A DNA stretch of 64,000 nt from Geosiphon pyriformis (Eukaryota > Glomeromycota > Glomeromycetes > Archaeosporales > Geosiphonaceae): positions 523,107 through 587,106 of the forward strand of contig JAAOMT010000213.1 in the NCBI GenBank assembly GCA_016748015.1, read 5' to 3'. Position numbers and translations under genes: made by a program. The notes below the pieces were generated by a model. It saw only the letters and a program-made list of their open reading frames with translations. It had not been told where the DNA came from and did no database searches. Every line of letters begins with the position of its first letter. Positions within the stretch are counted from its first letter, which is position 1. Below are positions 1 to 11,177 of the stretch, in pieces.

Positions 1-2
1 AC

Positions 3-176
3 CATTTAACCTATATACCGATCACAAAAGACTTATTTGGTTACTCAATAATCCACAATTAGAAGAAAAATATGCGAGATGGAGTACTTATTTGCAACAA
101 TTTCCACTCAAAGTCTATTACAAAGAAGGATCTAAGAACACTAATGTCAACAGTTTGTTGAAGATACCACAAACCT
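3..176 (+). pseudogene. RNase H C-terminal fragment of element C1
   Basis: About 58 codons read YTDHKRLIWLL and end SLLKIPQT before a stop. This matches the end of Ty3/gypsy RNase H, where a TDHK/TDN..L.WL motif is followed by the tether to integrase. The equivalent segment in the A and B elements also stops here (IRQD, IRQY, IRQI). The fragment is truncated by the window edge. It would have degraded the RNA strand during reverse transcription. Confidence 0.75.
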
Positions 177-187
177 AATTTCAGACC

Positions 188-1513
188 CATGGACACACTC
201 ACTTATCAACAACTACATCAGTACCTATCAACACTATGTTTTAAGAAGATATTATTTTAACAGAAATGAGATACCATATGAAAACAAGCCCAAAATTATT
301 TTATTTAAGACAACCAATTATAAAGAACAGTGAAAAGGAAACTATATTATATAATATGCATTCTGATTCAACCACAAGACACTTTAACAAAGATGCTACT
401 CTCGAAAGAACACTAAATTTATATTATTGGCCAACAATGTACAAAGACATTTTCGAATATGTGCTCAATTGTGATGCATGCCAGCAAAAAGAAGGAGCAA
501 AATTAACAGAACCACTTTGATCCATTCCAGTTGGAAATCTATTTAATAGAATTGGAATCAATTTGGTTGGACCTCTCTCGATTACATTTCAAGAAAATCA
601 CTATATCACTGTAGCCATAAATTATCTTACAAAATGGCCAGAAGCCAGAGCAATCCAAGTGGCCGATGCCAAAACAGTAGCTGAATTTGTGCATCAAGAC
701 TTAATTTGCTGACATAAATGCCCAAAAGAATTATTATCTGATCAGGAAACACACTTTGTTAATAATACACTAACTGAACTAAGTCAATGGTTTGAAATAA
801 AGAGACTTTTATTGTCACCATACCACCCACAAACAAACAGACTGGTAGAACAATTTAACAGAACACTGTGCAAAGCACTAGCAAAAATAAGTCATGAAAA
901 CAGACAAAAATGAGACTTATTCATACTCTTTGTACTCTTGGCATACCGAACATTAAAACAAGATATGACTCAGTTCACACTATTCAAACTAGTCTATAAA
1001 AGAAAAGCTACATTACCAATTAAATGAGTGATACCATCATATCCAACAAAAACAATCAATGAAGAGAATTTTGAAGCTACCTTATACCAAAAAATGTACC
1101 AGCTAATGGAAACATTGGAAAACAATTGAAGAACAGCAGCTAACAATATTAATTATGCTCAAGAATGACAAAAAGAAAAACATAATAAATGTCTAGCAAA
1201 ACAACCAATGGAATTCAAGATTGAAAACCAAGTACTGTTACATCATACAAAAGCTGAGAAACAGTAGAGTGGAAAGTTTGACCCAAAATAGAATGATCCA
1301 TTCCACATACACAAAGCATTAGAAAATGAAGCTTACAAATTACAATTGGAAGACAGGATTTTAAAGAAAGTAGCACATGGAAATCGGTTAAAAATTTATC
1401 ATGTAAAACAGGAATCATCATCATCAGTACCTTAACTAGAAACACAAATTTTATTAATCAGACCAGAAGATATATCATGAAATCTGAAACCAATCATCAT
1501 CATTGAAATATAA
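188..1513 (+). pseudogene. Integrase of element C1, multiply interrupted
   Basis: The unit begins MDTLTYQQLHQYL, parallel to MNIQKYQQLQHYL in B2. An H2C2 zinc-binding segment follows (HSDSTTRHF then CDACQQK, about 345-490), then the DDE core with GINLVGPLS (about 550) and ELLSDQETHF (about 730), and a C-terminal region ending PEDIS..LKPIIII. Stops and at least one frameshift (near 250-266) break it. Several stops replace Trp or Gln codons (TGA for TGG, TGA for CAA), which fits C-to-T or G-to-A decay. It is not functional. Integrase joins the cDNA to the genome. Confidence 0.8.
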
Positions 1514-1569
1514 ACAACATACAGCAAATTAAATTGGAAAATTCAAATATATATAGCATCCAAAAAGCA

Positions 1570-1957
1570 ACAAAAAATGATTGAAATTTTAACATAGACC
1601 TTTCAGATCAAATTTTAAAATTATCTAAACAATTATTTAAAACAATTCAAAAATCGATATTTCCAATAGAAATTATAATTAATAGAAAAGAGATAAGATA
1701 TAGAAATAAGGGGAAGAGAGGGATGGGCAAAAGTTCAACTAGAACTAATCATTCCTATCCCTACATCCTGTCCGAGAAAAAAATTTTACAAAAAAAAAAT
1801 TAATTTGTCTTGGGTGGAACTTGAAAAAAGTGTGGAGGAATGAGAAATATTTTATAAAAGAAAATACTTGGTTCCCGAGCTCGAATATTACACAAACAAA
1901 GACATAAGAACAGATACATATAATTTTGCAGAAGCTCAATTCTAAAAAGAGAGGGAT
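1570..1957 (+). pseudogene. ORF3 remnant of element C1
   Basis: After the integrase stop the sequence reads DQILKLSKQLFKTIQ, then IEIIINRKEIRYRNKG, and after frame breaks ends LNSKKRGI at the polypurine tract. The N-terminal pattern (L-x-QQLF/QKL, hydrophobic, then I-T/I-IN....I-Y) is shared with ORF3 of families A (from 53346) and B (from 30929 and 41728). I cannot assign a function. The region from 1720 to 1930 has several stops and frame changes, so the copy is dead. Confidence 0.5.
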
Positions 1958-1959
1958 AA

Positions 1960-3005
1960 TATTACTTGAGTAAAAAAACTGATCTGAAGTTATAAAAAAA
2001 TGTGACCAAAACATGACATAATACAGAATAGTGTGCAATAACATTGAATAATGTATTATAACTTAGAATAGCATACAATAACATTGAATAATGTGTTATA
2101 ACTTAAGATAGCACAAGATAACGTGTTACAACATAGGATAACACAGAATAACACTAGATAATGTGTTATAACATAGGATAACTAGTAATAACATAGAAGA
2201 ATGAAGCAATAACAGAAATAACAAAGCAATAGTTAGCAATAATGAAACAATCAGAAGCAATCCTGTAAAACCAAAAGAATGTATAAAAGCAAGTAGTGAT
2301 AGAAAGTAGAAAAAAGAACAGATAGATATGAACCACTAGACAAGAAACAAATATCCATCACTCCTCCTCATTTATTATATTTCTATATTCATCTTCTGAA
2401 ATAAATCAATTATTAAAGAAATCAGAATTATGAATTCATATTCTCAAACTGTGTGAAATTTACATAAATTAACTATTGTTTCATACCTTTGTTTTAGGAC
2501 AGATGCTCTTAGCATAACCACCTTGGACTATTAACAATTTGGACTAATTGCTCTTAATCATGGTGATTGACAATACTAATTTATATATATATATTTTTTT
2601 TTTTTTTTCTTATTTTCTTTTGTGGAGTGACAACATAATAAAATTGACTGTCTGAGAATAGGCTTTGTGATAGCCTGGTAAAAGAGGGAGGCTCCTCCTA
2701 AGTTTTGGATATTAACATTATCTTGTTAGCTTATCAGAAAAGCGAAAAGACACCACCAGACCCTAACAACTGTGCTTATTAGCTTAGAGAAGAAAGCTCA
2801 CATTTATGGAAACATTGTAATTGACAAAAAACGAACTCTGTGCCTTATAATCAAAGAATTCAATGAGTAGATTTACATCCAGAAATAGACCTTTAGAAAC
2901 TGATAATTGAGACTAAGCCAACAGAATTATGTGGAAGATACATCACCAATAATTAAAAGCACCAAATATTATTATTTCCATTACCCACCAAGTTTACCCA
3001 TAACA
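1960..3005 (+). repeat. 3' LTR of element C1
   Basis: The LTR starts TATTAC (probably TGTTAC originally) right after the purine-rich tract AAAAAGAGAGGGATAA and ends CCATAACA. Inside are a 40-bp minisatellite (2041-2190), a TATA box TATAAAAG at 2282-2289 and AATAAA at 2400-2405, in the order expected of U3, R and U5. A T-rich run lies at 2590-2610. The right end is inferred from the TAACA terminus and from abutting the GTGG duplication. There is no second copy in the window to align, so the 1046-bp length is provisional. Confidence 0.6.
2041..2190 (+). repeat. Degenerate 40-bp minisatellite in the U3 of the C1 LTR
   Basis: Units built on ACATTGAATAATGTGTTATA begin at 2041, 2081 and 2151, with a 30-bp shortened unit at 2121-2150. 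Related ATAACAGAATAA-type words continue on both sides, about 2005-2230. It lies upstream of the TATA box, a usual place for enhancer repeats in LTRs. Function is inferred from position only. Confidence 0.75.
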
Positions 3006-3009
3006 GTGG

Positions 3010-3845
3010 TGTTACTCATAGAAATATAGGAAATATATTAGCATAATTATTAGCCAATCAGAAGTAGATATAGTAAATGTGGAATTTCAAGATTCCAGGA
3101 ATTACAGGATTCTCACACAAGGAATTGCAGAATTCCAGAATTCCAGGATTCCTCTTGAAGGAATTGTAGGATTCTAGGAATTCTGGAATTCCTGTCATAA
3201 AGAATTGAGGAATTGAGAAATCTTAATTATGTATATATAGCAGTAGCATTAGAAGCTGAAAAAAAAGGATCTCTGAGTTTAAATGTAATCTAAGCAACTC
3301 TCCAAATCACAGTCATCTAATAAATAACTATTTGTTATCTCAAAAAACCACTTCTACTATCAACTATTTATGTTGATAGTAATTGATACTTAACTACACT
3401 AGAACAATAGTTTTTGATTACGGTTATTGATGGGATATTAAAGTTGCACACTATTTTGGCTTATTTCTTTATATTTCTTTATTTTCTTTATTTTTCTTTG
3501 ATTTTTGTTATTGTGCACTAACCAATTGATTAAAAGTGCTGATTACTGACATCAAGGATTGCCTGGTAAAAGACCCCTGCGAGTGGGTAGAACATGTACA
3601 GAAGATACAGATTACTTACCAGAGGATTGCCGGCCACCAAGCCGAGAAAAGAATTAACAAACTTGTGAGTCTGAAAAGCTATGAATAAAACAACTATTGA
3701 ATCTCTGTCCATTATACAAAGAACTCATTTGGAAAACCTTCAGATACCAACCACTTAAAGATATTATCAACAATGTGAGTAGTTTTTGAGCACCAAGTTA
3801 TGGGTTTATTATTTAATCCAACAACAGAAATTGTCACCTGTAATA
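3010..3845 (+). repeat. 5' LTR of element B1
   Basis: It begins TGTTACTCATAG and ends CACCTGTAATA (TAACA in the sister LTRs). The 3' partner is 42398-43214. U3 (3085-3225) holds many GGAATTCC/AGGATTCC words. A TATA-like TATATATA is at 3232-3239 and AATAAA at 3319-3324. The primer-binding site follows. Confidence 0.9.
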
Positions 3846-3847
3846 TT

Positions 3848-3860
3848 TGGTGCTCCCTGT
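3848..3860 (+). promoter_or_regulatory. Primer-binding site of B1
   Basis: TGGTGCTCCCTGT starts two bases after the LTR. All A and B copies have TGGTGCTCnC here, so both families appear to use the same tRNA, one whose 3' end would be ...GAGCACCA. I cannot name the tRNA from sequence alone. Confidence 0.65.
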
Positions 3861-3907
3861 AAGGTATAATCCTACAGAGAACCAGCACCAACAAACACCA
3901 TCCAAAA

Positions 3908-4991
3908 GTGGCAGAATTAGAAAATATAAGAGCAAATCATTTAGAATTTGCGAAATTCTTATTTCAACACTATTGTCAACACTTGAGATTAAACCACAAT
4001 TATATATCCACCAAATCAGCCTTTAATTTCTATGTCAACAAAAAGATTTCCTTTTTGTTAGGAACACCAGTGAATACTAAATCAGCAAGAGAAACTTTCT
4101 ACAGAGAATTAATTCAAAACACCAACCTACCAACAAATCATAATTTTACATCCATTATTACTGAGATTAACAAAGAAATTGAACATCACACCCAACAAAG
4201 ATATCCAATTACATACACTAGTAAAGACAAAGAAAAATTACAAACACCAGCAGTAACTCCCAGAAAAATACAACCACCTACTTGGAAGAAGACAAAAGTT
4301 GAATCACCAACCAATCCATCTTATTACTATACACTCGGAAGCACCATCAACATTTTATCAACAGATGCATCCACATTAAATGCAACATCAGCATTTGGAT
4401 GATTCCCATTCCAAAGTAAACAAAAGAAAACAGAATTATTAGGACCATATAGCAAATACTTCAAAGGATTTAAATCACAATCACCAATGCCATCAGGAAT
4501 TTGATCACCGCCACCTCAACCAGATTTTGGAACCACTACCCCATAGGAACTATTTGAAGAAGAAAAGAAAGAAGAATCAAAAGATCAAAAATTTATTTAC
4601 CAAAACCCAATCACTGAAAACCCGGAAGTTGAAACACCGAATCTTCAAATCCAGCAAAATTTAAATTTAGAAAACCCAGAAATCAAAACCCTGAATATTC
4701 AACCATCACCAAATTAGAACAATCAGAACTCCAATCTAATTAATCAACCAGACTTACTTCTCATTATCATCATTAACCCACCACCAGTTGAACTGATTGG
4801 CCAGCCACTACAACAATCACACCAGCAGATTCAACAGCCACTAATACCACTTTAACAACCACCACAACACAACTTAGATCCAATGGCATATGCACCAATA
4901 GCCAAACTTGAGAAATTCACTGGCAAAGAGGATGACACTTAAGCCTGAATTAATGATGTCGCCAAAGCAATTACTGCCAATAACTGGAATG
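3908..4991 (+). pseudogene. gag of B1, N-terminal part (before A1 insertion)
   Basis: The reading frame begins with GTG in the context AAAAGTGGCAGAA, with no in-frame ATG nearby. The frame is open upstream to a TAA near 3858. The first 164 codons are intact and include HYCQHLRLNHNYIS and PTNHNFTSIITEINKEI. Stops then interrupt a Pro/Gln/Asn-rich stretch that leads to the conserved AKLEKFTGKEDDT, the start of the retrotransposon capsid domain. A1 then cuts the frame at NNWNDA. The frame resumes at 24813. B2 carries the homologous protein at 38609-36760. Confidence 0.85.
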
Positions 4992-4995
4992 ACGC

Positions 4996-6010
4996 TGTTA
5001 CTGGAGGTTTTTGGTCTCTTTTCTTAAATGTTGGTAATGTTAATTTGCTATAAATTCACATTTTCAGGAAGTAGTTGAACCTCCAATAACTGAATTTATC
5101 TTCAAATTATCTCCTATAATTTGAACTGCTGGGCTTATAAGTAGAATGGCCAATTCTTTGCCAGTTACTTTATGTAGTTATGTTGTAGTAAATGTCAACT
5201 CTTTCCCAGGAATTGCTTGTCTGGAAGCTCACTAAAAATGTGTAGTTACTTTGCTGTAAAAGTCAACTCTTCTACAGAAATCTTGTCTGTAGACTACCCT
5301 AATGATTGTAATAAGAAAAGAAAAGAAAAAAATAAAAGAAATGTAAAAGAAATAGAATTTTCTCAAGAGAAACGTTTTCTATCCAGGCCTGGAGTCACTA
5401 ACAGTTTACTGAAATTGGTAGCTAATCAATTTCAAAATGTTAGTTGGGTTTTGAAGATTTTTTCAAGTGCAATAATTAAAGAATTTGGTTTTTTTTCAAA
5501 TTATTTGATATTTATTTCTTTTTGTGTATAAGAACGGTTTTAAAAAATAAATCTAAAGTAAGATACATTTTCCAGAAGAGAAAAGCTCTTTTTTTATACA
5601 ACTTGTTGTAGTACTAGTCTATAAACTTGCACTTTTTCTCTTTGCTCAAATTTCGGCAAACTAAAGATACATTTGATGAACTACAAGTTATTTTGCTGAA
5701 CTATTGATTAATTTGGGTGAACTATTCATAATTTTGGCGAATTTCTATAAATTTCGGCGAATTTTTTATAAATTTCGGCGAATTTCTGTAAATTTCAGCG
5801 AATTTTTGAATGTTACAAAGTTCAGGGTATTGTGTAATTTGATCATTCTACTCTCTGTTATTCTAATTAGATTATTTTAATTGAATTGTGATATGTAATG
5901 ATTGATTAAATAATAAATGATAATTTGAAATAATATTAATATACTGATTAATTATAGGAATTATAAGAGTAATTTCATGCTAATTAATAGCTAAAATTCT
6001 ACTGGTAACA
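4996..6010 (-). repeat. 3' LTR of element A1
   Basis: On the plus strand it runs TGTTACTGGAGG to TACTGGTAACA and is similar throughout to 23832-24808. It includes a tandem AATTTCGGCG repeat (5731-5805) upstream of the TATA-like box in element orientation. A short antisense reading frame (5217-5531) inside it recurs in the other A1 LTR only because the LTRs are copies. Confidence 0.92.
5731..5805 (-). repeat. 20-21 bp tandem TTCGGCGAA repeat in the A-family LTR
   Basis: Plus-strand units of the form AATTTCTATAAATTTCGGCG occur about three times in a row, followed by further TTYRGYGAA words. Other A LTRs carry the same block with CG often changed to TG or CA (for example 20740-20840 and 45310-45440). 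It lies in U3, upstream of the TATA box in element orientation. It may be a transcription-factor binding array; this is inference. Confidence 0.6.
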
Positions 6011-6689
6011 TAATCTTCTTCTCAAGACTGAGCTCCGTCGAAGTTCAAACACTATCTGTAATATTGAGATAGTGATCTAAAATAATTGAAGTAATCTGGT
6101 CTGAAAATTGTTGAAATTTCAGTTCTGTGAGTTTGCCAATGTATTGGACTTTCATTGGTTGCAGTATTGGATTTTGTAGAACATTTTCACAAGTATTAAA
6201 CAAGTCATAGAGTTTAAGAGCTGCTCTAAGTTTGTAGTGAGTGTTTGTTGGTCCAGCTGCTGTTTTGAATTCATTGTGGATTTGTTTTTGTATAGCTTCA
6301 GGAGAGAGATTTGTTGCTTCAAGTTCTAGTTTTCGTTTATAAAGTGTTTTTCCAATGTGAAAGTATTTATAGATAGAGGTGTGTTCATTGTTTTGTTCAT
6401 TGAGAAGTAGTAAAAGTTTTTGTTGCATTGTAGCATTTGGTGGAATGTCAATAAGGGCAATTAAAAGATTTTCTTCTAGTGCTTGCTTCAAAAGTCTTGG
6501 TAATCTATTCTTAAAGTGACTTCTTGTTTTTTTTCTATAGAGGTGATAGTTCTGTAAATGTTTTGCTACTGGGGCTGTGGTTTTTTTTTGAATGTAATTA
6601 ATTTGACTTTCATTAATCGTTATAGATAAGTCAGGAAGTGTTTTCAAGGCTAACATTAATTTTTGGGATATTTGTTAAATGTTTCGGGA
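5991..6689 (-). pseudogene. ORF3 of element A1
   Basis: The longest uninterrupted ORF3 of family A: about 203 codons (6656-6045) are open, from LALKTLPDLSITIN to LDHYLNITDSV. The expected start ATG is ATA here and one stop interrupts near the start (RNI*Q). The frame then runs on through a stop at 6045 and would end inside the LTR at 5991-5993. The protein is charged and mostly helical-looking, with no signal peptide or transmembrane run. Conserved phrases are YKYFHIGKTLY, NEFKTAAGPTNTHYKLRAAL and IGKLTELKFQQFSDQITSII. Function unknown. It lies directly downstream of integrase and ends at the polypurine tract. Confidence 0.7.
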
Positions 6690-6842
6690 AATAATTATGA
6701 TAAAATTGACTATTTATGAAAAGAAAGAATAAAGAAAATTATTTTTGGATATGGGGTTTTTATTTGTTTTTGGGTTTGGGTGTTTTGTAATTATTTACTA
6801 TTTTTGTCTTTTTTGTTTTTATTAGAGAATTATTGTAAAATT

Positions 6843-8227
6843 TAAGTGTTCAAGTTTGGTTGTTGTTCTATTATAATTATTGGTTCTAAATTTTAGGGAA
6901 TATCTTCAGAATTAATTAAAGGGGAATGTATACCAATTTGTGGAATTAATGGTTCAGAATTGTTTCTGGAATGATAGTGTTTCAATCTGTTTCTATGTGC
7001 AACTTTTGCTAATATTTTGTTATTAAGTCTTAACTTATATGATCTATTGCCTAGAATTTCATAAATATAAAATGGTCCATCCTATTTGTTTTCAAATTTC
7101 CCACTCCATTGTTTTTCAGCCTTAGTTCTGTGTAAGAGAACTTTATTTCCAACTTTAAATTCGTTGGTAATAGATGGTAATTTGTTGTCATGTTTTTCTT
7201 TTTGTTGAGCTTGGGAATGTTCAATATGAGTTGCTGCTATTCTTTTTTTTCCTTCTAGTGTACTAAGAAGAGTGTAGGCTCTTCTTTGGAGTGTCTTTTG
7301 AAAGTTTTCTTCATTGATTGGTTGCACTGGGTATGTTTCCACTGTGAAATTAATTGGTAATGTTGCTGTTCTTCCATAAGTAAGATCAAATGGTGTGTGT
7401 TTCATAGTATCTTGTTTTAGTGTTCTGTATGCTAGTAACACTGATGGAATAAAGATATCCCATTCCTGCTCAAAGTCTGTTGAGACTTTGGCTAAAGATT
7501 TACACAATGTTCTGTTGAAACGTTTTACAAGTCCATTTGTTTGAGGGTAATAAGGTAATGATAGAGGTCTTTTGATATTGAACCGTTTACAAATTTCTTG
7601 TATTAAGTTGTTCACAAAATGTGTTCCTTGATTAGATAAGAGTTCAATTGGGCATCCATGTCTACAGATAATGTTTTCATAGATAAAATTTGCTACTGAT
7701 TTTGTGTCTACTCTTTGGATGGCTCTAGCTTTAGGCCATTTGGTAAGATAATCTACTGCAACTGCAATATAACAATTTTCTTGGATTGTAATAGGTAATG
7801 GTCCAACTAAATCAATTCCAACTCTGTCAAAAGGTTGTCCAACTTTGATTGGATTTAAAGGTTCTGTGGGGCGAGTTCCTCTTTTTTTTTAACAGTTATC
7901 ACAAGATTCTACATATTGTCGAATGTTTTTTTGCATGTGAGACCAAAAATAATGTTCAAGGGTTCTTTGAATTGTTCCCTCTTTTCCCAAGTATGCTAAA
8001 GACGGATCTGTGTGCATGTTGTATAAAATTGTTTCTTTTTTATTCTCTTGTACTAATCTGAGTGGCTGGTTTGGTTTTCTGTGATTTTTATAATAGATTT
8101 TGTTCTGGTGTATGAAATATTGTTTTAATTGGTGTTGTAAGTGGTGTTTTTTACTTGGAGACCAGTTTTCTGGCATGGTAAGAGTCTCCAAATAATTTTT
8201 AAGATTGCTGTAATTTCTGGGATTCAT
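6843..8227 (-). pseudogene. Integrase of element A1
   Basis: It begins with ATG at 8227 (MNPRNYSNLKNYLETL), about 57 bases after the RNase H stop and in the same frame. The H2C2 zinc segment is at about 8020-7890 (NMHTDPSLAYLG then CDNC), followed by the core with GIDLVGPLP. The second catalytic Asp is changed: LLSNQGTHF where the family has LLSDQGTHF. The C-terminal domain contains FKVGNKVLLHRTKAEKQWSG. There are few stops (one after CDNC, one near 7083). The lost Asp and the stops make it inactive. Confidence 0.85.
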
Positions 8228-8284
8228 TTTTGTTTGGTTATTTTGTTGGTAAGTTGGTAAGTTGTGGTGGAATTATTGTTGGTA

Positions 8285-9690
8285 TTAATCTTGTCTTATT
8301 CTTGAGAGGCTATCAACATTAGTATGTAGTTTTCCTGGTTTGTGATGTACAATATATCTGTAGTCTGCTAGGAAGTCATTCCATTGAGACTGTTTGGCAC
8401 TTTGTTCAGTTTTCTTTTTATTGAGCCATTTGAGGCCAATGTTGTCTGTTATTATGTCAAATTCTTTTCCATTCTTCAGATATTGTTGAAAATGTTTAAG
8501 ACCCTAAATAACTGCGGCAGCTTCTAATTCAGTTGAACTGTATTTTAGTTCTGTTGGTTTGAGTGTTCTACTAGCATAAGCAATGACTTGTTCTTGCCCC
8601 TTTTCATCTATTTGTGATAAGATGGCACCAAATGCTATGTGTGAAGCATCAGTGGCTAGTTGAAATTGTTTGTTGAAGTCTGGGTAAATAAGAACTGGAG
8701 CTGTTGTTAGCTTTGTTTTGAAGGTTTCAAATGCTTTTTGTTGTTCTTCAGTCCATTTGTATGGCACATTTTTATTGGTGAGATAATTGAATGGTTTGGC
8801 AATTTCTGAGAATTCTTTGATGAATTTTTGATAATAGGAGGCTAATCCTATAAATCTTCGTAGCTCTGTGGTATTTTTTGGGGTTTGGAAGTTTTTGACA
8901 GCACTAATTGTTTCAGGGTTTGGTTTGACTCCATCTTTGCTAACCATGTATCCAAAAAAGATTAAGCTTGTTTTTCCAAAGTGACATTTCTCAATATTCA
9001 ATTTTAATTCTGCTTTCTGTAGTCATTGAAAAACTTCTCGCAGATAAATAAGATGGGCTTCAAAGCTTGGTGAGTACACATCAGTGTCATCAAGGTAAAC
9101 AACTACTGATTACCATAAGAGTCCTTCATATACAACATCCATGAGTCATTGGAATATTGCTGATGCATTGCAAAATCCAAAAGGCATAATATTGAACTCA
9201 TAGTTTCCTCTTTGGGTGGTGAATGCTGTTTTGGGTCAGTCTTTTGGGTCCATTTCGACTTGCCAGTATCCACTTTCCAAGTCTAAAGTTGAGAAGAACT
9301 TGGCTTTTCCTAGAGCATCTAGCATGTCATCAATTCTTGGAAGAGGGTAGGCATCTCCAATTGTAACACTATTCAATTGTCTATAATTGACACAGAATCT
9401 GATTTTTCTATTTTTCTTTTTAACTAAAACTACTGGTGAAGCCCAAGGACTTCTTGATGGTTGAATCAATCCATTATTGAGCATTCTTTGGACCTCTTCT
9501 CTGATAAATTGGTGGCTGGCAGGTGGCATTCAATAGACTTGTTGATGTTTTGGTGGAGCATCTCCTGTATGGATCTGATGTTGAACAATGTTTGTTTTTC
9601 CCAAGTCATTGTTGTCTTTTGCAAATATATCTGCAAATTCAGCTATTAATTGTTTTAATTGTCTTTGTTGTTGAGGTTCTAAGAGACCCA
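8285..9690 (-). pseudogene. RT and RNase H of element A1
   Basis: RT motifs run in order: PPASHQFIREEV, LIQPSRSPWASPVVLVKKK, STLDLESGYWQV and the catalytic VVYLDDTDVYS (about 9075-9105), which is intact here, unlike A2 and A3. The connection and RNase H follow with ATDASHIAFGAILSQ and YASRTLKPTELKYSSTELE, ending SLSRIRQD before TAA. A handful of stops interrupt it (for example near 9236, 9144 and 8504). It would copy the element RNA into cDNA in the particle. Confidence 0.88.
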
Positions 9691-9697
9691 TATTGAT

Positions 9698-11173
9698 TCA
9701 AGAGAGTTTTTCTTCCAACAAGTGGTAGTTTTCAGTAGTGGAAATAATATTTGGATTTGGAAGTAGAGTGTGCTTTACAATTTCGATGAAATTAGAGACA
9801 ATTTGAGGATTTTCATCTTGAAAGATATTGCTGTGTATGATTCCAATTTCTAATTTGTTTAATAAGACAATAGGGTAATTATTAAGGTTGTAGAATGTAA
9901 CTCGAATTTTTTTCATTCCTTTGGAAATATAAACGTTTGGAATTGATATTTCATGCTTCAAACAAATTTGTTCATTGGATTCAAAGATTTGTTGGGTAGT
10001 AGTGGGTTTTAAGCAAGTGTAAATTTTGTGATGTTCTCTAAAAAGTGAAATGGTAATTGGTTGAGGAAGTTGAAGAATCTGGTGAGATTCATTTTGTATA
10101 TTAAAAGCTATGTTTACTGGAACTGTAAATTGTCTAGTTGAACCGAAACCTTGAGTTCCTTTTTCACTTTTTCCCAATTGTTTTCTGTTGTTTACTGATT
10201 GTAAACCCGAAATGTTGATTAAGGGTAAGTAAATTGCTTGAGCAATTTTTTCAGCATGTTCAATTTTGAATGATTTGTCTGTCTCATTCTGTAACATGAT
10301 AGTAATGTCTCCAGTGTATTCTGCATCTATAACTCCTCCTCTAATATTGATTCCTTTGCTTGCCAATAATAATCTGAAGGCAATTTGAACCATTGCTCCT
10401 GGTGGAATTTTAAGAGCAATTTTTAGATTGATTTTTGTCAAAGACTTTGGTTAGAGAATCAAAGTATCTTTTCCTGGGTATCTTAGATCATATCCAGCAT
10501 CAATTTCGTGTGCTTTTTCTGGTCTGATTCCTTGGCCATGGTTGTCAAAATATTTAAGTTGTAGAGGTGGTTGCTTTTCAAGAAGATAGATGGGAGTGGT
10601 TGGTAGTTCTTCTACTAGTTCAGATACTCCAAATTCGATTTCATTTTCATTATTTTCATCTGGCAGAGAAATGCTAAGAGCATAACATTCTAAACACCAT
10701 TGGTCATCACAAGGCATGACACATTTTTCACACAATTGAATGTTCATTTGCTCTAATTATTGAATTTGAGCTTCTTTGGTCGGATATGTGTGGCTTGCAA
10801 TTTGGTGGTAGGTTTCTACTTTATCTTCATAATCAAATCCAGCTAATTCCATGGTATACTCAATATATTCAGCTTCTTTCATTTGGTGGACATCTTCTTG
10901 GGTGGCTTTATTGATCAATACTATTGCTAGGTCAAAAATCATTTCAGCATTATGAGGGTAGTAGTAAAGTTTATTGAAAGCACTGTTGTATGCTGTATTA
11001 AATGGTGTTCCTCTTCTGACTTTTTCCGAAATTAATAGAGCATATTGACAAATTTGATCACATACTTCTCCTCTCATTGCTACATCAATCCAATTGCATT
11101 CTTCTAGTAGCATTTCTCTACATGTAAGGCAAGGTATATTGTCCCATTTTCTACTTCTTTTTGGAGATCTAAA
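9698..11173 (-). pseudogene. Cys-rich module and dUTPase domain of element A1 (after A2 insertion)
   Basis: From the A2 insertion point the frame continues with a Cys-rich segment (KWDNIPCLTC, then CDQICQYAL) and, after a stop, a second small zinc-like motif (LCEKCVMPCDDQWCLECY, about 10740-10690). The dUTPase domain follows: EIDAGYDLRYPGKD (motif 1), LLASKGINIRGG (2), GVIDAEYTGDITIML (3), EKIAQAIYL (4) and KGTQGFGSTRQF (5). One stop at 10448-10450 splits it. A linker of about 150 residues leads to RT. dUTPases hydrolyse dUTP to dUMP and so limit uracil in newly made DNA. Confidence 0.85.
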
Positions 11174-11177
11174 TCAT

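Larger units (their letters stand above)
1..3005 (+). mobile_element. Ty3/gypsy element C1, 3' part (RNase H end, integrase, ORF3 remnant, 3' LTR)
   Basis: This is the right-hand end of an LTR retrotransposon whose 5' part lies outside the window. In order it has the C-terminal RNase H stretch, an integrase unit with many stops, a degraded ORF3, a polypurine tract (about 1943-1955) and an LTR (1960-3005). The same order follows RNase H in families A and B. The LTR ends at TAACA (3001-3005), directly before the GTGG that forms the target-site duplication of element B1. C1 therefore seems to occupy the same site in LINE copy A that B1 used later. I call it a third family because its LTR has no obvious similarity to the A or B LTRs. 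Confidence 0.75.

Noticed and set aside
1706-1729. Polypurine tract AAGGGGAAGAGAGGGA as the start of the C1 3' LTR
   Set aside because: ORF3-like sequence continues past it, and a better tract followed by TATTAC lies at 1943-1960, matching the position in families A and B.
2819-3009. Continuation of the LINE ORF1 left of B1
   Set aside because: The first codons looked possible (VMGKLGG then stop), but the sequence is better explained as the U5 end of the C1 LTR closing with TAACA before GTGG.
5217-5531. A 104-codon frame (and its near twin at 24074-24385) that might be a small gene
   Set aside because: Both lie antisense inside the two LTRs of A1, and they are alike only because the LTRs are copies. 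They match nothing I recognise and are broken in the other A LTRs.
5731-5805. CRISPR-like regularly spaced repeat
   Set aside because: Units are contiguous with no spacers, lie in LTR DNA, and the genome is eukaryotic.
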